In this document: positions 26,751 to 34,262 of the stretch, piece after piece | How positions within the stretch are numbered: the stretch's first letter is position 1 | Layout of the letters: the number at the start of each line of letters is the position of its first letter | Position numbers and translations under genes: made by a program | DNA from: WHSW01 sp963846565 | GTDB taxonomy: Bacteria; Actinomycetota; Thermoleophilia; Solirubrobacterales; 70-9 | Length of the DNA stretch: 64,000 nucleotides | Assembly: GCA_963846565.1 (NCBI GenBank) | Contig: CAWJWL010000003.1 | Location: 620,001-684,000, forward strand | Reading direction: 5' to 3' | Notes under the pieces: model-generated | Database searches by the model: none | What the model was told of the DNA's origin: nothing | Seen by the model: only the letters and a program-made list of their open reading frames with translations

Positions 26751-28223
26751 CTAGCCGGAGCCCACGGCGCCTGCCGGCGCTGCGTCCCCGATCTCCATGT
26801 GGGCTCGACTGTCGCGACCGCGGATCAGCAGCGCCACCGCAAGCACGCCGAGCAGCGCGATCCCGGAGCCCACGAGGAAGGCATCGGCGTAGCCCTCGGT
26901 GAGCATCTCCGGGGTCGGAGGACCACCCGCCGCGGCCGCCGCGTCACCGATCTGCGGGAACGCAACCGTCGACAGGATCGCGAGGCCGAGCGCACCCCCG
27001 ACCTGCTGCGACGTGTTGATCAGACCGCTCGCAAGGCCCGCCTCGCGATCGGACACGCCGGAGACGGCGGCGATCGTCTGGGGCACGAACGAGAAGCCGA
27101 GCCCGACCGCCGCCAGGAGCGACGGCCCGAGGACGTCGGAGACGAAGCTCCCGTCGGCCGAGATCTGGCCGAACCAGAAGAGTCCGGCGGCGATCAGCAG
27201 CATGCCGAGGCCGAGGATCGGCTTGAACCCGACCTTCGTGACCAGCTGCGAGGCGATCCCGGCGGCGAGGATGATCGAAACCGCCAGCGGCAGGTAGGAG
27301 AGGCCCGCCTCGATTGCGCTGAACCCGAGGACGTTCTGCATGTAGAGGGAGATGAAGAAGAACATCGAGAACAACGACGCTCCCGTGAGGACGCCGACCA
27401 CGTTCGCCCCCGTCAGCGTCCGCATCCGGAAGATCGAGAAGGGGACCAGTGGTGCGGCCGAACGCCGCTCCACGACGACGAAGATCGCGAAGAGCGCGAC
27501 CGCTGCGGCGAGTATCCCGATCGTCTGCGCGGAGCCCCAGCCGGCATCGGGGGCCTCGACGAGGCCGTAGACGAGCAGCGCCAGGGCGCCCGTCACGCTG
27601 ACGGCGCCGGCAACGTCGAACGAACGCGTCTCCGAATCCGACTTGCTCTCGGCGATCAGCCGCGGAGCGAGGAGCGCAGCGGCGATCCCGATCGGGACGT
27701 TTACCCACAGCACCCACTCCCAGCCGACGTACTCCGTGAGCACGCCGCCGAGGAGGACGCCGGCGGCACCGCCGGAGCCCGCGACCGCGCCCCAGGCCCC
27801 GAGCGCCTTGTTGCGCTCGGCGCCGTCGGAGAACGTCGTCGTCACGATCGAGAGCGCCGCCGGGCTCAGGATCGCCGCGCCGAGGCCCTGGACGGCGCGA
27901 GCCGCGATCAGCGCCGCATCGGACTCGGCGAATCCGCCGAGTAGTGACGCGAGCGCGAAGAGGATCAGGCCCGCCATGAACACCCGTCGGCGCCCGAGCA
28001 GGTCGGCGAGGCGGCCGCCGAGGAGCAGGAAGCCGCCGAAGGTGAGCACGTACGCGTTCACCACCCAGGAGAGGTTGTCCTGTGTGAAGGAGAGGTCGGC
28101 ACCGATCGTGGGCAGCGCCACGTTGACGATCGAGGCGTCGAGGACGACGACGAACTGGGCGACGCAGAGCAGCGCGAGCGCCTGCCAGCGCCTGCTCTCG
28201 AATTCCTTGGCCGTGGTCATCAT
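26751..28223 (-). CDS. MFS drug/H+ antiporter, DHA2 (EmrB/QacA) family
   Basis: A 490-residue efflux pump with 14 predicted membrane helices. The N-terminal VVLDASIVNVALPTIGADL is the DHA2 motif, GRLADLLGRRRVF is motif A near residue 75, and VQGLGAAILSPAALSIV is motif B-like near 115. It would expel lipophilic compounds using the proton gradient. The start has AAGGAGG upstream. A divergent TetR gene and a pair of long inverted operator sites lie between them, so the pump is almost certainly repressed by that regulator. Confidence 0.92.
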   Translation of the reverse strand: MMTTAKEFESRRWQALALLCVAQFVVVLDASIVNVALPTIGADLSFTQDNLSWVVNAYVLTFGGFLLLGGRLADLLGRRRVFMAGLILFALASLLGGFAESDAALIAARAVQGLGAAILSPAALSIVTTTFSDGAERNKALGAWGAVAGSGGAAGVLLGGVLTEYVGWEWVLWVNVPIGIAAALLAPRLIAESKSDSETRSFDVAGAVSVTGALALLVYGLVEAPDAGWGSAQTIGILAAAVALFAIFVVVERRSAAPLVPFSIFRMRTLTGANVVGVLTGASLFSMFFFISLYMQNVLGFSAIEAGLSYLPLAVSIILAAGIASQLVTKVGFKPILGLGMLLIAAGLFWFGQISADGSFVSDVLGPSLLAAVGLGFSFVPQTIAAVSGVSDREAGLASGLINTSQQVGGALGLAILSTVAFPQIGDAAAAAGGPPTPEMLTEGYADAFLVGSGIALLGVLAVALLIRGRDSRAHMEIGDAAPAGAVGSG

Positions 28224-28351
28224 CCGTTTTCGTCCTCCTTGGTCTTCTTCGCGTCAGCTCGGTTGAAAGTACGGCTGAGGCGCCGCTTCCATAAGGGGGA
28301 TAACCCTCCATTTCGCGCCTCCGACCCCTTACTTCCGCGCCCGATACACTT

Positions 28352-28411
28352 ACAAGCGGAAGCGGAGTTCCGGTTTCGATTCGCACTATACGGAACTCGG
28401 GTTCCGCTTGT
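28352..28411. promoter_or_regulatory. Pair of inverted TetR-type operators
   Basis: ACAAGCGGAAnnnGAGTTCCG occurs at 28352-28372 and again in reverse at 28391-28411. The two copies are mirror images over 10 and 7 matching bases, and each is itself a near-palindrome of CGGAA and TTCCG halves. The pair lies between the divergent MFS pump and TetR gene, so it should control both. Confidence 0.8.
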
Positions 28412-28486
28412 AGCACGGCCTTCCCTACTGCTGAGGAGACGATCGGGGAGCGCCGAAAGTGACACCGATCCACCGCGAGGAGCGAG

Positions 28487-29086
28487 ATGGCAGCGACGGC
28501 GACCAAGGAGCGGGGCGAGCCGGGCGACGGGCAGCGCGCGGACGCTCGCCGCAACCGGGCCAAGGTTCTCGACGCCGCCCGCGAGCAGTTCGCCGCGGCC
28601 GGCCTCGACGCCCAGATCGACGAGATCGCGCGCGCTGCCGGGGTTGGCGTCGGGACGGTCTACCGCCACTTCCCGAACAAGGAGGACCTCTTGCGGGCCC
28701 TCGCGGACGCGAAGTTCGAGGGCCTCGCCGACGCTGCGCGCGAGGCGCTCGAGGCCGCCGATCCATGGGACGGCCTGGTCGCGTTCATGACCTACGGGGC
28801 CCGCATGACCTCCGAGGACCGCTCCCTCTCGGAGGCGATGGAGCAACGCTCCGAGATCTGCGGGGCAGCGGCCGATCGGGTCGGCTTGCTCGAGCTGACG
28901 GCGCGGGTCGTCGAGCGCGCCCAGGCGAGCGGCCGGCTCCGCGCCGACATCACGGCCTGGGACATCCCGGCGCTCACGTGCGGCATCGGCCGCGCGATCC
29001 GCGTCGACACCGGAGCACCGACGATGAGCTGGGAGCGCTACCTCGAGATCATCCTCGACGGCCTCCGCGCCCCCGCGTTCCGCTAG
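28487..29086 (+). CDS. TetR-family regulator, divergent from the MFS pump
   Basis: A 199-residue repressor. The N-terminal helix-turn-helix reads RAKVLDAAREQFAAAGLDAQIDEIARAAGVGVGTVYRHFPNKEDLL (residues about 25-70), which is the complete TetR DNA-binding domain. The C-terminal part is an all-helical ligand pocket with no recognised signature. GAGGAGCG precedes the ATG at 6 bases. It sits behind a double inverted operator and probably represses itself and the adjacent pump until an inducing compound binds. Confidence 0.92.
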   Translation: MAATATKERGEPGDGQRADARRNRAKVLDAAREQFAAAGLDAQIDEIARAAGVGVGTVYRHFPNKEDLLRALADAKFEGLADAAREALEAADPWDGLVAFMTYGARMTSEDRSLSEAMEQRSEICGAAADRVGLLELTARVVERAQASGRLRADITAWDIPALTCGIGRAIRVDTGAPTMSWERYLEIILDGLRAPAFR

Positions 29087-29331
29087 CCGACCGAGTCACG
29101 TTGCCGTCGGCGCTCGGCGCCCTGGAGCGTCATCCCCGGACGCGCCTGGTTTGCCAGCGGACCCGTCCCCTCCTGGTTGTTGCCCGCGTAGTACTTCACG
29201 TTCGCGATCAGGCCCGCCGCCTGTGCCGTGTCCCACGGGCGCACGGAAGCGTCGCCGCAGCGACCGGCGGCCGAGGCGGACGGGGCAGCGAGCACGACGG
29301 CTGCCAGCGCCGCGGCGAAAACCGCCCTCAT
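29083..29331 (-). CDS. Small secreted protein
   Basis: An 82-residue protein with a clear Sec signal peptide (MRAVFAAALAAVVLAAPSASAAG). The mature part of about 60 residues contains one Cys (GRCGDASVRPWDTAQAAGLIANVKYYAG) and ends basic. I do not recognise a family. It overlaps the convergent TetR gene by 4 bases. A second frame with a signal-like N-terminus lies just upstream, so two short secreted proteins may be encoded in tandem. Confidence 0.5.
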   Translation of the reverse strand: MRAVFAAALAAVVLAAPSASAAGRCGDASVRPWDTAQAAGLIANVKYYAGNNQEGTGPLANQARPGMTLQGAERRRQRDSVG

Positions 29332-29338
29332 TGGACGA

Positions 29339-29566
29339 TCAGGTAGCCCATGGCCTACTCGAACGTCCAAGCGATCGCCACCCGCGTCGTTCTGAGGCTG
29401 AGATGCTCGCGGCGCGGGGTGAGCCCGGGTCGCCGAGAGCAGCTCGATCGCGCCGGCGCCCGCTCGGTCCCGGGTCCGTCACGCTCGGGCAGGTCGCCGA
29501 GCGCGGTGGCGGGAGGGCCGTGGCGCAGGCGAACGCCGCCACCGCGAGCCGGATCACTGGGAGCAC
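29339..29566 (-). CDS. Possible second small secreted protein
   Basis: The 338-base gap between 29332 and 29669 holds this frame from a GTG. Its first 20 residues (VLPVIRLAVAAFACATALPP) look like a signal peptide and the first 40 codons have GC-rich third positions. After that the coding signal seems to move to another frame ending LRTTRVAIAWTFE. A single frame slip near 29460 would explain this. The evidence is weak. Confidence 0.25.
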   Translation of the reverse strand: MLPVIRLAVAAFACATALPPPRSATCPSVTDPGPSGRRRDRAALGDPGSPRAASISASERRGWRSLGRSSRPWAT

Positions 29567-29669
29567 GGCGCGGTTGTACAGGCTCCAAGAGCCGCTCGCG
29601 CCGCTCCGGAAGCGGGCGCCGGGGTTTCACGGCGTCGCTCGGTCGGACCCGAGCACGGATACTTCTCGA

Positions 29670-30125
29670 ATGCGCGTCTGGCTTGCGGCGGAGGGTGAAC
29701 TCGATCAGGCCGCGCGCCTGATCGCGGAGTTCCGGGCGCACTTCGGACGCGGGACGCCGAGCGACGCCGAGATCCGCGAGGGCGTCGGCCGGGTCGCGCG
29801 CGAGGACGGCGAGTTCCTCCTCGCGGCGGCAGACGGCGAGCCCGTGGGCGTCGTCCAGCTCCGCTATCGCTGGAGCGTGTGGACCGCCTCCGAGGACGCC
29901 TGGATCGAGGACGTCTTCGTCAGCGAGGACGCCCGTGGGACCGGCCTGGGCCGTGCGCTGGTCGAGGCCGCGATCGAACGCGCACGGGAGCGCGGCTGCC
30001 GCCGGATCGAGCTCGACGTCGACGAGGCGAACGAACCCGCGCTCGCGCTCTACCACTCGCTCGGGTTCAGTGGCGATTTCAAGGCGGAGAAGCGGAGCCT
30101 CCTCTTGGGCCGCCGCCTCGAATAG
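29670..30125 (+). CDS. GNAT-family N-acetyltransferase
   Basis: A 151-residue acetyltransferase. Motif A is complete in AWIEDVFVSEDARGTGLGRALVEAAIERARERG (residues about 80-113), including the R-G-x-G-x-G/A acetyl-CoA loop as RGTGLGRA. The motif B part LDVDEANEPALALYHSLGF follows. It would acetylate an amine; the acceptor is not evident. The CoA-transferase gene starts 10 bases behind it on the same strand. Confidence 0.85.
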   Translation: MRVWLAAEGELDQAARLIAEFRAHFGRGTPSDAEIREGVGRVAREDGEFLLAAADGEPVGVVQLRYRWSVWTASEDAWIEDVFVSEDARGTGLGRALVEAAIERARERGCRRIELDVDEANEPALALYHSLGFSGDFKAEKRSLLLGRRLE

Positions 30126-30135
30126 GTTGCCGGTC

Positions 30136-31452
30136 GTGCCAAAGGCCGTCAGCCCTGACGAGGCCGCTGCCCTCCTCCACCCCACCGACACGCTCGCGAT
30201 CCCGCTGGGGACCGGGCAGCCGCCCGCGTTTCTCGAGGCGCTCGGGCGTCGCGACGACTGGGAGGAGCTGCGTATCGGCGGCGCCCTGCTGCTCGCCTGG
30301 TCGGAGGCCTACAAGCACCCCAACGTCCACATCCTCTCCGGCTTCTTCGGCCCGCTCGAGCGGGCGCTGCGCGACCAGGGCGCGAACATCTCCTTCGCCC
30401 CGGCGGACTTCCGCCGCTTCGCGCCGCTGCTCGAACAGCAGAACCCGCGGTTGGTCGCAACCGTTGCCGCACCGCCCGACGAGGACGGCTGGTGCAGCCT
30501 CTCCCTGCACGCCGGTGGCACCTACGCCGAGCTCCACCGAGCTGCCGCCGACCGGGACCGCCTGCTCGTCGTCGAGGTCTCGCCGAAGTTCCCCCGCACC
30601 CTCGGGCTGCCGCCCGAGCACCGGCACGGGATCCACGTGGACGAGATCGACGTCCTCGTGGAATCCGAGGCAGCCCCGTTCGCGCTCCCGGACGCGGAGC
30701 CGGCCGAGACCGACGCCGCGATCGCCGACAACGCGCGCGCCTTCATCCCCGACGGCGCCACGTTGCAGACGGGCATCGGGGCGATCCCTTCCGCGATCGT
30801 CGCGCAGCTCGCCAACGGCCCCGGCGGCGAGTACGGGATCCACTCGGAGATGTTCACCAACGGGCTCATGGCCCTGCACGAGTCGGGCAAAATCGCGAAC
30901 CGCAAGGGGCAGTTCGACGGCGTTTCGGTCGCCACCTTCGCCGGCGGCTCGGAGGAGCTCTACCGCTGGCTCGACGGCAACGAAGATGTCGCCTTCCTCC
31001 CGGTCGAGGTGATCAACTCGCCGGACGTCATCGGGCGCAACCGGCTCATGGTCACGATCAACGCCGCGCTCGCGGTCGACATTCACGGGCAGGTCGTCGC
31101 CGACACGATCCAGGGCAACCAGTACTCGGGGATCGGCGGACACGAGGACTTCATCTCAGGCCCCGCCCTCGACCTCGAGGACCGCTCGCTCCTGTGCATG
31201 CCGTCGACCGCGAACGTGAAGGGCGAGGTGAAGTCCAGGATCGTGCCCTGGTTCGACGCCGGCGCGGTGATCACGACGCCGCGCCACCAGGTCGACGTGA
31301 TCGTCACGGAGTACGGCGCCGCCGAGCTCCAGGGGCTGACCGTCCACCAGCGCGGCGAGGCGCTCGCGAAGATCGCCCACCCTGACTTTCGCGACGAGCT
31401 GCTCGAGGCCGCCGAGCGGGCGTCGAAGGGGCGCTCGCCGCTGCCGAGCTGA
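30136..31452 (+). CDS. Acetyl-CoA hydrolase / 4-hydroxybutyrate-type CoA-transferase
   Basis: A 438-residue family I CoA-transferase from a GTG start; a TTG at 30127 is also in frame. The catalytic Glu lies in YGIHSEMFTNGLM (about residue 237), corresponding to the active-site Glu of 4-hydroxybutyrate CoA-transferase. GIGAIPSAIVAQL and GGHEDFISGPAL near 345 are conserved glycine-rich contacts to CoA. VTEYGAAELQGLTVHQRGEALAKIAHPDFR is the standard C-terminus. It transfers CoA between short acyl groups such as acetate, propionate or 4-hydroxybutyrate. The exact acceptor is unclear. Confidence 0.88.
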   Translation: MPKAVSPDEAAALLHPTDTLAIPLGTGQPPAFLEALGRRDDWEELRIGGALLLAWSEAYKHPNVHILSGFFGPLERALRDQGANISFAPADFRRFAPLLEQQNPRLVATVAAPPDEDGWCSLSLHAGGTYAELHRAAADRDRLLVVEVSPKFPRTLGLPPEHRHGIHVDEIDVLVESEAAPFALPDAEPAETDAAIADNARAFIPDGATLQTGIGAIPSAIVAQLANGPGGEYGIHSEMFTNGLMALHESGKIANRKGQFDGVSVATFAGGSEELYRWLDGNEDVAFLPVEVINSPDVIGRNRLMVTINAALAVDIHGQVVADTIQGNQYSGIGGHEDFISGPALDLEDRSLLCMPSTANVKGEVKSRIVPWFDAGAVITTPRHQVDVIVTEYGAAELQGLTVHQRGEALAKIAHPDFRDELLEAAERASKGRSPLPS

Positions 31453-31464
31453 GGCGGGGCGGCC

Positions 31465-32193
31465 GTGCTCGAGGCCGCCCTCTGGGGGTTCGTCGGCGGT
31501 GCGGCGTTGTTGCTCGGGGCGGCGATCGGTCTCATCACCCGGCCGAAGAAGCGGACGGTCGCCTTCGTCATGGCTTTCGGCGCCGGCGTCCTGGTCAGCG
31601 CCGTCGCCTTCGACCTCACGCAGGAGGCCCTCGAGCTCGGCGGCGCCGACGCGACCACGGTCGGGCTCGTCCTCGGCGGGCTCACGTTCTTCGCCGGCGA
31701 TTGGCTGCTCGACCGGCGCTCGGGTGGCGATCGCCGCGAGATCGAGCCCGGCGAGGCCGACGGCGGCGGGAAGCCGATCGTGCTCGGCGCGCTCCTCGAC
31801 GGGATCCCGGAGTCGGCCGCGATCGGGCTGACCCTCCTCGGCGGCGGCTCGGTGAGCGCGTCGTTCGTGGTCGCGGTCTTCATCTCCAACCTGCCCGAAT
31901 CGCTCGCCGCCTCGACCAAGCTCCGCGACGCCGGGCAGTCAGTTCTTTGGATCGTGGGTCTGTGGACCGCAATCGCGCTCGTCTCGGCGCTCGCCGCCGC
32001 GCTCGGCTACGAGCTGCTCGGCGGCGCCTCACCCGACCTCGCCGCCGCCGTCAAGGCGTTCGCCGCCGGAGCGATCCTCTGCATGCTCGCCGACTCGATG
32101 TTCCCAGACGCCTACAGGGACGCCGACTCGAACAGAGCCGTGGGCCTGCTGACGGTCCTGGGCTTTGCGTTGGCGGCTCTGCTGGCGGCCTAG
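31465..32193 (+). CDS. ZIP-family metal transporter
   Basis: A 242-residue membrane protein starting at GTG, with about eight membrane segments. The two ZIP metal-site helices are readable as VLGALLDGIPESAAIGL (about 110-127) and VFISNLPESLAAST (about 142-155). The usual HN-x-P-E His residues are replaced by Asp-Gly and Ser-Asn, so metal selectivity may differ from classical zinc importers. A polar loop with DRRSGGDRREIEPGEADGG lies between helices 3 and 4. It follows the CoA-transferase gene after 12 bases. Confidence 0.85.
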   Translation: MLEAALWGFVGGAALLLGAAIGLITRPKKRTVAFVMAFGAGVLVSAVAFDLTQEALELGGADATTVGLVLGGLTFFAGDWLLDRRSGGDRREIEPGEADGGGKPIVLGALLDGIPESAAIGLTLLGGGSVSASFVVAVFISNLPESLAASTKLRDAGQSVLWIVGLWTAIALVSALAAALGYELLGGASPDLAAAVKAFAAGAILCMLADSMFPDAYRDADSNRAVGLLTVLGFALAALLAA

Positions 32194-32323
32194 GCGCTGC
32201 GCGGCTCCGATCGCGCTCGAACCGCCGGGCGGTTGTGATGGGCCGCCGTCGCCGTCGCTGGGTGGGTGGGTACGGGTTTTGGGTTTGGGCGTGGTTCGCG
32301 CGCGTCTCGCTACGCCGCCCCGG

Positions 32324-32368
32324 CGAGCGGCAGGAAACGTCCCATATACGGGCGTTAGCTGCCGCTCG
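32324..32368. repeat. Hairpin element with perfect 10-base arms
   Basis: CGAGCGGCAG and CTGCCGCTCG are perfect complements, and an inner CG-CCC/GGG-CG pairing extends the stem toward an AT-rich ATATAC tip. It lies in the 263-base stretch between the ZIP gene and the hydrolase remnant. I see no gene in that stretch. It may terminate the ZIP transcript. Confidence 0.5.
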
Positions 32369-32456
32369 ATTTGGCGGCGGTTCTTTGCTCGGCGGCGAGT
32401 GTCACCGAACTCGCACAGCGCACCTAGAAGGCGCGCGAACACGCGCGACGCTCACT

Positions 32457-32585
32457 TCACAGCGTCTCGTCGAGCCAGCCGTAGACGCGCTGGTGGAAGA
32501 GGCGGCGACCGTTCGCCTCGCAGTGCTGGCCCGCCCCTTCGGCCGCGGTGAACTCGAACATCGGGTTGGTGCTCAGCAGGGGCAT
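32457..32585 (-). pseudogene. C-terminal remnant of an alpha/beta hydrolase
   Basis: A 42-codon fragment from an internal ATG to TGA. It reads TNPMFEFTAAEGAGQHCEANGRRLFHQRVYGWLDETL in sense (given here only to identify the two key parts: EFTAAEGAGQHC and HQRVYGWLDETL). This is the end of dipeptidyl-peptidase-like alpha/beta hydrolases, where the His in AGxHC is the catalytic His. The nucleophile and acid parts are absent; upstream lies the unrelated SDR stop. It is therefore the tail left after a deletion or rearrangement. Confidence 0.6.
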
Positions 32586-32638
32586 GAGGCCACTCGGTTG
32601 TCGCCCGCGCCGGACCCGGCGCGGGCGGTGTCCGCGCG

Positions 32639-33547
32639 CTAACCGGCCGTCGTCTCGGTGGGCTCCGGCTCGGCGGCCTCGTCGGCCACGGCGCCGGCCT
32701 CGCGCGAGGGCTCGGAGTGGGAGGCGCGCTCCTCGTATGCCGCGCGCTCGGCTGCATTCGGCTGCGCGAGCACCTTGTCGGCGTTGAGCGCCTTCGCGAC
32801 GGCTTCGCGACCGCGGCGCGGCATCAGCGTCATCACCTTGAAGATGCCGGCCGAGATCTTCGGCACCCAGACGTCGAACTTCGGGTACTCGAGCGCGTCG
32901 ACGATCGAGTTCGCGACGTCCTCGGGCTCGACCTTCTTCACGCCACGGCTCAACGGCAGCCCGGACGTGAGCTCCGTGTTGACGAGCGCCGGCATCACGC
33001 ACGAGACCTCGATCGCGGTGTCCTCGAGCTCGGCGCGCACCGCCTCCGAGGCGCCGACGACGAAGTGCTTGGTCCCGCAGTAGGTGGCGCCGCCGGGGAA
33101 GCCGCCCTTGCCCGCCTGCGATGCGATGTTGACGATATGGCCGGAGTTGCGGCGCTGCATCCGCGGCAGGGCCAGCTTCATTCCGTAGAGCACGCCGTGA
33201 ACGTTGATGTCGACCATCATCAGCGCGGTGCGGTCGCTCTCCTCGACGAACGGGCCGACGGGCATGATCCCGGCGTTGTTGACGAGCACGTCGAGCGAGC
33301 CGAGCCGCTCCTCAACCTGATCGAGAAAGCCTTCGAAGGAGTCACGACGGGTGACGTCGAGCTCGAGCGCGAGCGTGTCGCCGCCGATCTCCGTCGCCGT
33401 CTGCTGCGCCAGGTCCACGTCGAGATCGCCGATCGCGACCTTCGCGCCCTTGCGTGTAAGCGCCTGCGCGGTCGCCTTGCCGATCCCCCTCGCGCCACCG
33501 GTGATCGCCACGACCTTGCCGTGAAGCGAACGCGGTTCCTTTGCCAT
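32639..33547 (-). CDS. Short-chain dehydrogenase/reductase
   Basis: A 302-residue SDR with TGGARGIG near residue 16, NNAGIMP near 91, Ser in NIASQAG near 143 and the catalytic YCGTK near 156. The region after the Rossmann core ends with an Ala/Glu/Pro-rich tail of about 45 residues that is probably disordered. The FPGGATYCGTKHFVVGASEAVRAEL pattern is typical of actinobacterial SDRs acting on fatty or hydroxylated lipids. A TetR gene lies 77 bases upstream on the same strand. Confidence 0.9.
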   Translation of the reverse strand: MAKEPRSLHGKVVAITGGARGIGKATAQALTRKGAKVAIGDLDVDLAQQTATEIGGDTLALELDVTRRDSFEGFLDQVEERLGSLDVLVNNAGIMPVGPFVEESDRTALMMVDINVHGVLYGMKLALPRMQRRNSGHIVNIASQAGKGGFPGGATYCGTKHFVVGASEAVRAELEDTAIEVSCVMPALVNTELTSGLPLSRGVKKVEPEDVANSIVDALEYPKFDVWVPKISAGIFKVMTLMPRRGREAVAKALNADKVLAQPNAAERAAYEERASHSEPSREAGAVADEAAEPEPTETTAG

Positions 33548-33624
33548 CTGATGTGCTCCTCTCGATGATTTTGCGCCAGGGCGCGAGTCGTCTTGCAGCC
33601 TAACTGGTACGCACGTCTCGCCGT

Positions 33625-34236
33625 CTAGGTCCCGCGTTTCAGCATCGGCGCGATGTGTGCGCGCGCGAAGGCGCGGGCATCATCGTCATCCGAGAACCGG
33701 TCGAGCTCGTCCGGGGTGAGGATCAGAGACTGGATGAAGCGGGCGAAGATCTCGGCTGCGGGCTCCGGGTCGTACTCGGGATAGTCCCCCTCGCGCTGGG
33801 CACGGCGGATCTGCTCGGCGACGTACGTAGTGCCGATCGCGATCACCGGCCCGGCGTCGACGGTGAGCGCCCGCAGGACGCTCTCGGGCTCCGTCTCCAG
33901 CATGCGGCGGACGAGGGCGTGCTCGCGAAACCAGCCGAGCAGGAGGACGAAGCACTCGACCGTGCGCTCGTCGGCACCCTCGATCGCGTTCGTGCGCTCG
34001 TCGACCTCGGCGATCAGGGCGCGCGCCTCGCGCCCGATCACCGCCTCGACGAGGGCGTCCTTGCGGGGGTAGCGCCGGTAGACGGTGACCCGGGTGACGC
34101 CGGCGCGGCGGGCGACGGCCTCGACGCTCGAGCGCTTGATCCCCTCCAGCTCGAACTGCTGGCGCGCCGCGGCGAGGATCCGCTCGGTGGTCAGGTCGAG
34201 CTCCTCGGTAACAGGGCCTGATACAAATAGTGCCAC
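33625..34236 (-). CDS. TetR-family regulator, divergent from the P450 gene
   Basis: A 203-residue repressor from a GTG start. The helix-turn-helix domain is TTERILAAARQQFELEGIKRSSVEAVARRAGVTRVTVYRRYPRKDALV in residues about 16-63 (cited as its two ends: ILAAARQQFELEG and VTRVTVYRRYPRKDA). The C-terminal ligand domain is helical and ends acidic. The start lies only 8 to 26 bases from the divergent P450 start, so its operator must overlap both starts. The inverted repeat TACAA-N11-TTGTA at 34222-34242 is a candidate site. Confidence 0.9.
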   Translation of the reverse strand: MALFVSGPVTEELDLTTERILAAARQQFELEGIKRSSVEAVARRAGVTRVTVYRRYPRKDALVEAVIGREARALIAEVDERTNAIEGADERTVECFVLLLGWFREHALVRRMLETEPESVLRALTVDAGPVIAIGTTYVAEQIRRAQREGDYPEYDPEPAAEIFARFIQSLILTPDELDRFSDDDDARAFARAHIAPMLKRGT

Positions 34237-34242
34237 GTTGTA
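34222..34242. promoter_or_regulatory. Candidate operator between TetR and P450 genes
   Basis: TACAA and TTGTA are spaced by 11 bases and lie across the start codon of the TetR gene. The arms are short, so the site is tentative. Confidence 0.3.
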
Positions 34243-34262
34243 ACATGCTAGCGCAGGTACCG

